From Heritagella sp051881655 (GTDB taxonomy: Bacteria > Bacillota > Clostridia > Oscillospirales > Acutalibacteraceae): 19,674 nucleotides of DNA. The stretch covers positions 1 through 19,674 of the forward strand of contig JBJEQH010000029.1 of assembly GCA_051881655.1 (NCBI GenBank), read 5' to 3'. How positions within the stretch are numbered: the first letter of the stretch is position 1; every line of letters begins with the position of its first letter. Of this stretch, positions 14,059-19,674 are shown in pieces. The notes under the pieces were generated by a model. The model was not told the origin of the DNA. It worked only from the letters and a program-made list of their open reading frames with translations, and ran no database searches. The position numbers and the translations under genes are program-made.

Positions 14059-15300
14059 TCAATAAGAGGGGGTGTAATCCAGTACGGCGATGGGGTCGAT
14101 GCGGGTGCCGTTGCTCCACAGTTCAAAGTGGAGGTGAGCCCCGTAGGAATCACCCGTGTTGCCCACATAGCCGATCACCTGCCCCTTTTGTACATACTGG
14201 CCCTTTTTGACCACCACACGGCTCATATGGGCATATTGGGTGGCATACCCGTCGCTGTGGCCGATCATCACGTGATAGCCCCAGCCATAGCCCCAGGTAT
14301 CACTGGTATAGGCGGTGATCACGGTGCCGCTCTGGGCGGCCACAATGGGGGCCCCGTAGATGCCGGCGCCCACGATGTCGATGCCGCGGTGGATACGGCC
14401 GCCGCCCATCCAGCCGTCACCGACCTTCGGGAAGCCGGGCACCGGCCAGGTGTAGCCGCTGCTCTGTTCGCCGCCTCCTCCGGGAGAGGGGGCGGGGGTC
14501 GGCTGGGGATTCGGTGTGGGCGTGGGGGTCAGCTTATCCTTTTCCTCCTGCCATTGCAGCTGCAGGCGGCCCATCTCAGCCTCCATCTCAGCGTCTTCTT
14601 TTTCGTTCTGTTCCAGCTGGTTGCCGATCTCCTCCTGCCGGTTCTGCAGTTCCTTCAAAACAGACAGGCTCTCCGCCTCCAGGCTGGCCAGCTCATCCCG
14701 CTTCTGCTCCAGCGTCTGGCGCAGGGCACTGGCCTCGCGGCGGTCCTTTTCCAGAGATTCCTTTTTTTCCCGAATCGCCGAGAGTTCATCACTGACCGAG
14801 CGGATCAGCTGGCTGTCGTGCCGGGTGATGGCCGACAAAAACTGGTACTTGGTGGCAAAATCCACGATATTCTCGCTGTTGAGCAGGATTTCCAGCGTGC
14901 TGGCGTCGCCCGTCATGTACAAAACCCGCAGCCGGTCTTTCAATCGCTCGATATCCGCATTCATGGCCTGGGTGGTCTCCTCCATGGCCTGCGTTTCCTC
15001 CAAAATCCGGCTGTCCAGCTGATTGAGCTGGTCATTTACATTGTCGATCTCCTGCATGACCACTTCCTGCTGTTCCTGCAGGGTATCGTAGTATTCCTGC
15101 TGTTTTTGGGCATCCTCCCGCAGGGCCTCCAGCTTTTGCTGCAATTCCTCGTTTTCCTTCTGCAGCTGTTCCTGTTTCTGCTGCAGCTGCTGCTGTTGAT
15201 TTTCGATATCCGACAGGGTGTCGGCTCCGGCACCGCCGCACAGCAGTACGGCGCACAGCAGAGCGCACAGCAGGCGATGTCTCCTTTTCCGAATTTTCAC
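14059..15300 (-). CDS. Murein hydrolase activator / M23 metallopeptidase with coiled coil (EnvC-like)
   Basis: This secreted protein has 413 aa. A signal peptide (1-26) leads into a very Gln/Glu-rich coiled coil (about 28-255). A Pro-Thr linker (257-273) follows, then a C-terminal M23/LytM domain (about 285-410). The zinc-site residues are all present: H304 and D308 in HRGID, H358 in AHMS, and H389 and H391 in HLHF. It may therefore be an active endopeptidase, unlike degenerate EnvC. Such proteins cleave or regulate peptidoglycan during division or sporulation. The start is GTG with AAAGGAGG 7 nt before it. It lies 30 bp after the Pro-Thr membrane protein and shares its promoter. A role in cell wall remodelling is secure; the stage of growth is not. 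Confidence 0.88.
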   Translation of the reverse strand: MKIRKRRHRLLCALLCAVLLCGGAGADTLSDIENQQQQLQQKQEQLQKENEELQQKLEALREDAQKQQEYYDTLQEQQEVVMQEIDNVNDQLNQLDSRILEETQAMEETTQAMNADIERLKDRLRVLYMTGDASTLEILLNSENIVDFATKYQFLSAITRHDSQLIRSVSDELSAIREKKESLEKDRREASALRQTLEQKRDELASLEAESLSVLKELQNRQEEIGNQLEQNEKEDAEMEAEMGRLQLQWQEEKDKLTPTPTPNPQPTPAPSPGGGGEQSSGYTWPVPGFPKVGDGWMGGGRIHRGIDIVGAGIYGAPIVAAQSGTVITAYTSDTWGYGWGYHVMIGHSDGYATQYAHMSRVVVKKGQYVQKGQVIGYVGNTGDSYGAHLHFELWSNGTRIDPIAVLDYTPSY

Positions 15301-15330
15301 GGGGAACCTCCTTTTCCAAAATCCAACCGG

Positions 15331-16068
15331 TCAGCGGAAACGACCGCGATAGTTGGAATAGTATTTGTCACTGAGCAGATGCTTTTTCTTCTTCCTGCGG
15401 CCGGACCGGCTCTGATAACGCCGCCGTCCCGTGGAACGCCGTGCGCCGGAGCGGTTGCTGAGCAGCACGATGATCACAACCAGAACCCCCAGGCCGATGC
15501 AGACCCAGGCGATGATCCCCAGCAGGTTCAGCCGGCTGTTGTCCGGATTCTCCACGCTGCCGGAGATCCCGGCGTCCTCATCCAGAATATCAACGGGGGA
15601 AGAGGCGGCGGAGGAAACGGCGGAGGAGGATTCCTCCTGTGCAAGAACGGCCGAACTCTCCGATGAACTCTCCTCCGAGCTCTCCGAGCTGCCGGGGTCC
15701 GTAAAGGCATCCGGGGCCGGAGTGGGGGTGGCCGGTTTGGGTGTGGCAGTGGGTTGGGCAGAGGACTCCGGCTTCGGCGTTGCCGTGGGTGTGGGTGTGG
15801 GCGTGGGTTTCGCCGTGGGCTTTGGCGTAGGGGTCGGAGTCGGTTTGGGCGTGGGGGTCGGAGTGGGGTCCGGCTCGGGTGTGGGATCCGGTTCAGGGGT
15901 CGGGGTCGGGTCCGTCTCCGGGTCCGAGGGATCGGTGGTTTCTCCTTCCCCTTCGGTATAGGGCACCGGGTCGTTTTCCGCCGTGGTCTGGGCCGAAACG
16001 GACAGGAACGACGTATAAACAAGCAGCGTGGCTGCCAGCAACAGCAAAACGCGTTTTTTCGTTTTCAT
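15331..16068 (-). CDS. Exported single-TM protein with Pro-Thr repeat and basic tail, function unknown
   Basis: The 245-aa protein starts with a clear signal peptide (1-26, cut after VSA). A long extracytoplasmic stalk rich in Pro, Thr, Asp and Glu follows (about 40-120). A Ser/Glu-rich segment (126-158) leads to one membrane helix (about 181-203). The tail is strongly basic, with RRSTGRRRYQSRSGRRKKKK at 210-229, and Tyr-rich at the end. There is no LPXTG motif. It looks like a cell-surface stalk anchored by a C-terminal helix, with a cytoplasmic basic tail that could bind membrane lipid or nucleic acid. It has a strong promoter and is co-transcribed with the M23 gene, which suggests an envelope role. 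No domain is recognisable. A ribosome binding site AAGGGGG lies about 10 nt before the ATG. Confidence 0.75.
   Translation of the reverse strand: MKTKKRVLLLLAATLLVYTSFLSVSAQTTAENDPVPYTEGEGETTDPSDPETDPTPTPEPDPTPEPDPTPTPTPKPTPTPTPKPTAKPTPTPTPTATPKPESSAQPTATPKPATPTPAPDAFTDPGSSESSEESSSESSAVLAQEESSSAVSSAASSPVDILDEDAGISGSVENPDNSRLNLLGIIAWVCIGLGVLVVIIVLLSNRSGARRSTGRRRYQSRSGRRKKKKHLLSDKYYSNYRGRFR
15718..15909 (-). repeat. Pro-Thr coding low-complexity tandem repeat
   Basis: This stretch encodes alternating Pro-Thr with Lys, Glu, Asp and Ala in a 6-bp period (CCNACN on the coding strand) covering about residues 54-117 of the exported protein. The copies vary in third positions. The plus strand is G-rich here and holds a textbook four-tract G motif at 15787-15807. 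Such tracts are prone to slippage, so length may differ between strains. Confidence 0.85.
15787..15807 (+). other. Potential G-quadruplex motif on the template strand
   Basis: Four GGG tracts at 15787-15789, 15793-15795, 15799-15801 and 15805-15807 are spaced by 3 nt each, the tightest class of G4 motif. It lies on the plus strand, the template for the Pro-Thr protein gene. It could slow RNA polymerase or be only a by-product of Pro-Thr codons. Confidence 0.5.
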
Positions 16069-16134
16069 AAAAAGGAACCCCCTTGGGCAAGAATAGAGAA
16101 AGCAAAAGGGCCTGTTATCAAACCATACACTGTC

Positions 16135-16163
16135 ATTATATCATTCCTATAGAAGGTTGACAA
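16135..16163 (-). promoter_or_regulatory. Sigma-A promoter of the Pro-Thr protein / M23 operon
   Basis: On the minus strand TTGTCA (complement of 16158-16163) and TATAAT (16135-16140) are 17 bp apart. The start near 16128 leaves a 60-nt leader. The rest of the 16069-16247 gap is AT-rich; it contains an imperfect terminator-like element after the 127-aa gene and an inverted repeat of A and T runs near 16170, but no small gene. Confidence 0.8.
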
Positions 16164-16247
16164 CCGACAAAAAATTGAATTTTTTGCAAAGAAACGGCAA
16201 AAAGTGACGGAAAAAACGGGCCCTGCTTTTTCACCGATTTCACCGGT

Positions 16248-16631
16248 TTATCCACTTCTCCACAAAGGGGAGTCCCCCGTGCCCGGCACAGGGATCGGGC
16301 CGGTTCGCCGGAATGAGACGGTATCCCGCAGGAAATGAATTACTTCCTGTAATTTTTTATCCACATATTCCACTGAGTTGTTCACAAAATTACCCAGCCC
16401 GCTCCCGTCCCAATCGGGCACGGAGAAGGAAAACGAGCGGCCGAACCCCTCAATGGTGCATATCCACTCATTTCCCTGATGTTCCGCCTGCCATAGTGGC
16501 AGGTTTTCCCCCAGCATGGTGCTGCGGCAGGCGGTATCCACCGTGTAAAAGCCCCACACGAGGAAAAGAAAAAGCAAGAGAAAAATACACAGAGCACCGG
16601 AGGAGCGCCTCTTTTTTCGGATTTGTGCCAT
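16248..16631 (-). CDS. Small hypothetical membrane-anchored protein downstream of spoIIP
   Basis: The 127-aa product has a basic N-terminus (RKKRR at 5-9), one membrane helix (about 12-29) and an outside domain of about 95 residues with W47, W56, W74 and two Cys (C35, C58). This domain alternates beta-like and amphipathic helical parts. I do not recognise the family. GGGAGGA precedes the ATG by about 7 nt. It lies 103 bp after spoIIP in the same orientation. In B. subtilis a small membrane gene (yqxA) follows spoIIP, so position, but not clear sequence, suggests an analogous sporulation or envelope role. A TATAAT-like box at 16686-16691 may give it its own promoter. Confidence 0.65.
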   Translation of the reverse strand: MAQIRKKRRSSGALCIFLLLFLFLVWGFYTVDTACRSTMLGENLPLWQAEHQGNEWICTIEGFGRSFSFSVPDWDGSGLGNFVNNSVEYVDKKLQEVIHFLRDTVSFRRTGPIPVPGTGDSPLWRSG

Positions 16632-16685
16632 CGATTTATCCTCCCGGCTGAAATACTGGGAGTATCGTGGCCGGAATGGGGAGAA

Positions 16686-16713
16686 ATTATACGGAAAGAG
16701 CCGGGACTGAAAG
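16686..16713 (-). promoter_or_regulatory. Possible promoter of the small gene after spoIIP
   Basis: The minus strand has a perfect TATAAT (complement of 16686-16691). The best -35, CTTTCA (16708-16713), is poor at 16 bp and is embedded in the CCGGG/CCCGG stem-loop at 16701-16718 that follows spoIIP. This is tentative. Confidence 0.35.
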
Positions 16714-16734
16714 CCCGGACTGCCCGAAGGAAGA

Positions 16735-17832
16735 TCAGGCTTCGTTTAAGGTGTCGATCAGAATTTCGGCGAACAGCCGGCCGGTCAGACAGGCCTCTTC
16801 GATGGTGTTGCCGCTGGTGCCGAATTCCACCAAAAGGGAGCAGGGGGTGAAATTTTCGTTATAAACCCGCTCCAGAAAATACAGCGGGCGGGAGAGCCCC
16901 GGGTACATTTCGTCCGTTTTCTGCTGCAGCGACAGGCCAAACTGGAGATTTTTCTGCCAATCGGGGAACTGCAGCGACGGATCAGCCCCACACCCGCAGA
17001 TAATCATGAACTGGGCCGCCTTCTGCCCGTTTACCTCGGTGACGGTTTTCAAAAGATTCCCGTCGCTGTCGGTGAGGGAATCGCGGTGGACATCCAGCGT
17101 CAGGCACAGCGTGGGGTAAGCCTCCAGATTTTTCCGGATGGTTTGGGCCGAGCGGTCGTAGCTGCCGGTGTACGCCGGGGAATCATGGATGGTGGTGTCG
17201 TGGATGACCCCATACCCGGCCCGGCGCAGCGCCCCGGCAATTTCCTCTCCCACGGCCACGACGGTTTCATCGGGATCCATACTGCGCATGGATTCGTCCC
17301 CATAGCACCAGTCGTTTCCCGTGGTCTGATAGGATTCGGTGGTATGGGTGTGATAGATCAGGATGACCGGGGTCCCGTCCCGGGGAATCTCGGCATCAAA
17401 GGCATCCGCCTGCGCCTGATAGTCGATTCCCTCGGTGCCCGAGCGGTCCAGAATGCGGAAACCATTGGTGGTGCTCCCCAGAATCTGGGTTTCCCGGATG
17501 GTCTGTGTCTCCCGGTCCGGATCCGGGGTGGTCAGGGGCAGGGGGGAATTTTCGGGGGAAGGCGAGGGAGTGGACGAGGGGAAAACCTCGCCCTGGGGAT
17601 CGGAGACGGAAGGGGAGGGTGCCCCCTCCTCCGGCAGGCTCTGGGAAGCGGACTGCGGCAGATATAAAGATACCGAGGCCCGCGACAGGGTGGAGAGCAG
17701 GTCCTGCGTCAGGGGGCTGAAGGTCAGGCATACGCAGCCGATGGCCACCAGCACGCTGCATACCGACAGCCCGTGAACGAGAATCCGGCCGGCCCCTGTG
17801 TGATTTTTGCTGCGGAACTTTTTCTTCATCAT
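16735..17832 (-). CDS. spoIIP: Stage II sporulation protein P (peptidoglycan hydrolase)
   Basis: SpoIIP is the amidase and endopeptidase of the SpoIID-SpoIIM-SpoIIP complex that degrades septal peptidoglycan and drives engulfment of the forespore. This 365-aa form has a basic start, one membrane helix (about 17-38), a Pro/Ser-rich linker (about 62-108) and the SpoIIP domain (about 124-362). The likely zinc-site residues are visible: HTHTTES at 161-167 (H161, H163, E166), DVHRD at 247-251 and E336 in LLVEFGTSGN. I chose the ATG at 17832 (or the adjacent one at 17829) because AAAGGGG lies about 7 nt upstream. The longer start at 17910 would place the start codon upstream of the predicted sigma-E promoter, inside the preceding gene's terminator. 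The window therefore comes from a spore former. Confidence 0.93.
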   Translation of the reverse strand: MMKKKFRSKNHTGAGRILVHGLSVCSVLVAIGCVCLTFSPLTQDLLSTLSRASVSLYLPQSASQSLPEEGAPSPSVSDPQGEVFPSSTPSPSPENSPLPLTTPDPDRETQTIRETQILGSTTNGFRILDRSGTEGIDYQAQADAFDAEIPRDGTPVILIYHTHTTESYQTTGNDWCYGDESMRSMDPDETVVAVGEEIAGALRRAGYGVIHDTTIHDSPAYTGSYDRSAQTIRKNLEAYPTLCLTLDVHRDSLTDSDGNLLKTVTEVNGQKAAQFMIICGCGADPSLQFPDWQKNLQFGLSLQQKTDEMYPGLSRPLYFLERVYNENFTPCSLLVEFGTSGNTIEEACLTGRLFAEILIDTLNEA

Positions 17833-17863
17833 ACGGTTTCCCCTTTCCCACTCCTGTCCCAAA

Positions 17864-17892
17864 AACGTATGCGGGAAAAAAAGAAAATATGA
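17864..17892 (-). promoter_or_regulatory. Predicted sigma-E promoter of spoIIP
   Basis: On the minus strand TCATATT (complement of 17886-17892) and CATACGTT (17864-17871) are separated by 14 bp. This closely matches the known sigma-E consensus of roughly TCATATT, 13-15 bp, CATACAAT. In B. subtilis spoIIP is sigma-E dependent. The start near 17857 leaves a 25-nt leader. The -35 box overlaps the start of the ogg terminator tail. Confidence 0.7.
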
Positions 17893-17927
17893 AAGCGCCC
17901 GTCTCCCCAAAGGAGGGAGCCGGGCGC
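17891..17927 (-). terminator. Intrinsic terminator after the OGG-like glycosylase gene
   Basis: GCGCCCG (17895-17901) pairs with CGGGCGC (17921-17927), extended inwards by CTCCCC/GGGGAG-type pairs across a short loop. On the minus strand a T-rich tail follows. It ends the DUF6062-ogg operon and lies 19 bp after the stop codon. Confidence 0.82.
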
Positions 17928-17945
17928 GAAAAGAGAGCGATTCTG

Positions 17946-18761
17946 TCAGGAACCGGATTCATGGAAAAGGGCCGGGTGCAGGCGGCTGTAGTGAAAGATC
18001 ATCTGCTGGGCAATCCCGGCGTATGGGCCGAAATCCTCCGGCTTTTTTCCCGGGAACCATTTTTCCATGGCCCGGAGCATCCACACGTCCAGGGGAAAAG
18101 CCTCCAGCCGATGGCAGCCGTATAAAAGCACGCACTCGGCCACTTTCGGCCCCACGCCGTGGATCTGCTGCAGCATCTCCCGGGCCTGGGGCAGGGGCAG
18201 GGTGCAGCAGGATACCGGATCCACCTGGCCGCCGGTGACCAGCCGGGCGGCGGACAGCAGATATTTGGCGCGGAATCCGGCGCGCAGAGGGGCCAGATCC
18301 TCCAGCGAACAGGCGGCGAGCCGCTGCGGGGTGGGGAAATCAAAGCCGCCGCCGGGCAGCGGTTCCCCCAAAAGGGCACAGAACCGGTCGATAATCCCGC
18401 AGATACGGGGGATATTATTATTCTGCGAGAGAATAAAGGAACACAGTGCCTCCCACGGATCCTGCCGGAGTATCCGGATCCCGCCGGCGCAGGCGGCCGC
18501 CTCACACAGAAGGGGCGAAAAAGCGGAGAGCTGCCGGATAATGGCCGGATAATCGGTATCCAGATCGAGATAATCCCGCCATACCCGGTCAAACTCCTCC
18601 GGCCCGCAGGAGAGCAGGAGGGTATCCCCCTGCCGGGTTACAGTCAGCGCATGGTGCCGGGCAATACCGCGGAAAACGCCGGGCTGCGGCTGGGAGAAAC
18701 GGAAGCACTGGCCGCACTGGAACGTGGCCGCCGGGTCAAAGAGCAGGGGCAGCGTGACCAT
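17946..18761 (-). CDS. ogg: 8-oxoguanine DNA glycosylase (OGG1-type, HhH-GPD)
   Basis: This 271-aa bifunctional glycosylase/lyase excises 8-oxoguanine paired with C in oxidised DNA. It has an OGG N-terminal domain (about 5-100) and a helix-hairpin-helix-GPD domain (about 104-235). QNNN at 113-116 matches the OGG1 NNN motif that reads the estranged C. The hairpin HGVGPKVAEC at 201-210 contains K206, the Schiff-base lysine (human K249 position), and PLDVWM at 223-228 contains D225 (human D268). All catalytic residues are present. The ATG overlaps the upstream DUF6062 stop in TGATG, so translation is coupled. No separate ribosome binding site is clear. It has the OGG1-type architecture, not the archaeal AGOG type. 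Confidence 0.93.
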   Translation of the reverse strand: MVTLPLLFDPAATFQCGQCFRFSQPQPGVFRGIARHHALTVTRQGDTLLLSCGPEEFDRVWRDYLDLDTDYPAIIRQLSAFSPLLCEAAACAGGIRILRQDPWEALCSFILSQNNNIPRICGIIDRFCALLGEPLPGGGFDFPTPQRLAACSLEDLAPLRAGFRAKYLLSAARLVTGGQVDPVSCCTLPLPQAREMLQQIHGVGPKVAECVLLYGCHRLEAFPLDVWMLRAMEKWFPGKKPEDFGPYAGIAQQMIFHYSRLHPALFHESGS

Positions 18762-19480
18762 CAGCGATTTTTCTCGTCGGCCTTGGCCGTATCCTGCACT
18801 TCACGGCTGGTCAGATAGCGGATAGACCGCTCGATGGAATCCCGGGAGTTCCCCCAATCGCCCCCGTTGTTGCGATAGTCAAACATCCGGCAGAAATGCG
18901 TCACATCCCCGTTGACCTCTTTCAGATAGCCGCGGGAGAGGGAATAGACCACTTCGAAGAAAGCGGCGGCATCCTTCTTCCCCAGCTTCTGGCCGGCGTG
19001 CAGCAGAGTGCGGCAGTGGGGCAGGCACACATACGGTTGTCCGGCGAAAAGCGCGCGGAATTCCGGATCCTTCTGCCACATGGCCACCACCGTGCTGTTC
19101 AGGTGCTCCATGTTTTTTTCGATGTTTTCACAGATAAAGCAGCTCTTCCCCCGGCGGTCGATTGCGGGAATCACCTTTTTGGCGGCCTGCTTGGCGTCGG
19201 GTCGGGCATCGCCGAAAACCTCCTCGTCGATCTCGTGCAGCAGGCTCTCCAGAATCAGGGCCACGGACAAACGGCTTCCGCGCTGGAGAATCTGCCGGAA
19301 ATGCTCCTCACAGAAACCCTGGCGGTTGGTCTCGATGCGCACATCGGGTTCCATCATGGCGGCGCCGGTGATATATGTGGCCATGCGGTCCTCCAGCATA
19401 TCGCGCATCCGGCACAGGGGACAGCCGTCCCTGGGTTCAAATACTTCATGAATCGGAATGGTGCAGATATCTTCACGCAT
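18761..19480 (-). CDS. DUF6062 family Cys-rich protein, function unknown
   Basis: The 239-aa soluble protein matches the conserved Clostridia family DUF6062 as I recognise it, with an N-terminus reading TIPIHEVF followed by GCPLCRMRDMLEDR. It has four cysteine clusters: CPLC at 20-23, CEEH at 57-60, CFIC at 114-117 and CLPHC at 152-156. The first pair and the second pair have nearly the same spacing (34 and 35 residues), pointing to two repeated metal-binding modules. Zinc binding is inferred. GGAGGA lies 7 nt before the ATG, and an extended -10 promoter drives it. It overlaps ogg by 1 bp. This link to a DNA repair enzyme suggests a redox or nucleic-acid role, but no activity is known. Confidence 0.8.
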   Translation of the reverse strand: MREDICTIPIHEVFEPRDGCPLCRMRDMLEDRMATYITGAAMMEPDVRIETNRQGFCEEHFRQILQRGSRLSVALILESLLHEIDEEVFGDARPDAKQAAKKVIPAIDRRGKSCFICENIEKNMEHLNSTVVAMWQKDPEFRALFAGQPYVCLPHCRTLLHAGQKLGKKDAAAFFEVVYSLSRGYLKEVNGDVTHFCRMFDYRNNGGDWGNSRDSIERSIRYLTSREVQDTAKADEKNR

Positions 19481-19527
19481 AGGGGATTCCTCCGTTTTTT
19501 ATAAAATACAGGGTCTGTCCGGTCTTC

Positions 19528-19545
19528 TTCCGCCCGGCGGCGGAA
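19528..19545 (-). other. Hairpin in the 5' leader of the DUF6062-ogg operon
   Basis: TTCCGCC (19528-19534) and GGCGGAA (19539-19545) form a perfect 7-bp stem with a 4-nt loop inside the 75-nt leader. There is no T-run directly after it. It could stabilise the mRNA or act in regulation. Confidence 0.4.
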
Positions 19546-19560
19546 AGACTTATTAAAATC

Positions 19561-19590
19561 ATTATACCACATCAGGTGCAGAGCGCTCAA
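19561..19590 (-). promoter_or_regulatory. Sigma-A promoter with extended -10 for the DUF6062-ogg operon
   Basis: On the minus strand TTGAGC (complement of 19585-19590) and TATAAT (19561-19566) are 18 bp apart, and TGG directly before TATAAT makes an extended -10. An 11-bp inverted repeat TACAA-A-TTGTA lies upstream at 19607-19617. The last 57 bases of the window show no gene. Confidence 0.78.
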
Positions 19591-19674
19591 GAAGGGAAAG
19601 AAAATCTACAAATTGTAAAGATAAAACAGATTTTTTTGCTTCGCGGATATCAATGATTCCGGCAGATACCGCCG

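Noticed and set aside
14053..15666. A 537-codon plus-strand frame with Leu/Gln-rich stretches opposite the M23 gene
   Set aside because: It is the complement of the coiled-coil Gln/Glu codons and crosses two minus-strand genes.
15718..15909. A repeat array that could suggest CRISPR
   Set aside because: The period is 6 bp, there are no spacers, and it encodes a Pro-Thr stalk.
16155..16160. TTGACA on the plus strand in the gap before the Pro-Thr gene
   Set aside because: No plus-strand gene follows, and the same bases serve the minus-strand -35.
19660..19674. A 15-base match between the window end and 8510-8524 (CGGCAGATACCGCCG)
   Set aside because: It is short, lies in coding DNA at one site, and shows no flanking similarity, so chance is the simplest explanation. 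It might alternatively mark an assembly edge.

Overview
This window reads as chromosomal DNA of a GC-rich, spore-forming Bacillota, most likely class Clostridia and of an Oscillospirales-like type. The evidence is spoIIP with a sigma-E-like promoter, near-consensus sigma-A promoters (TTGACA/TATAAT), strong AAGGAGG-type ribosome binding sites, a lepA-hemW block near spoIIP, and families common in gut Clostridia (DUF6062, XpaC/TelA, LemA/TPM). No rRNA, tRNA, insertion sequence, phage gene or CRISPR array was seen. Coding density is high and no gap exceeds 300 bp.

Layout: the left half (143-9284) is transcribed on the plus strand, the right half (9403-19480) on the minus strand. They converge at a two-way terminator near 9311-9352. 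(1) 36-3512: promoter, class II aldolase, PfkB kinase, L-fucose/L-arabinose-isomerase-like protein, and a perfect 16-bp terminator stem. The order isomerase, kinase, aldolase gives a complete aldose-to-triose route, substrate unknown. (2) 3520-4972: an AraR-like palindrome, a consensus promoter and a cytoplasmic GH27 alpha-galactosidase-type hydrolase, probably feeding sugar into the first operon. (3) 4997-9352: a five-gene envelope-associated operon, xpaC-like, telA/yaaN-like, a LemA-like membrane protein, a TPM-domain protein with a Pro/Gly-rich tail, and a two-TM hypothetical protein. (4) 9361-10803, minus: an AraC-family regulator with a C-terminal effector domain, and a NimA-like flavin split-barrel protein. 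(5) 10843-13924, minus: hemW and lepA. (6) 14014-16163, minus: a Pro-Thr-repeat membrane protein and an M23 murein hydrolase activator with coiled coil, in one operon. (7) 16248-17892, minus: spoIIP and a small unknown membrane protein. (8) 17891-19590, minus: a DUF6062 cysteine-rich protein translationally coupled to an OGG1-like 8-oxoguanine glycosylase.

The main novelty candidates are the sugar operon with its altered aldolase phosphate loop, the AraR-like operator ahead of GH27, the XpaC-TelA-LemA-TPM module, and the DUF6062-OGG pairing. Nothing here is proven to be a new system. All family calls come from reading motifs, without database searches.
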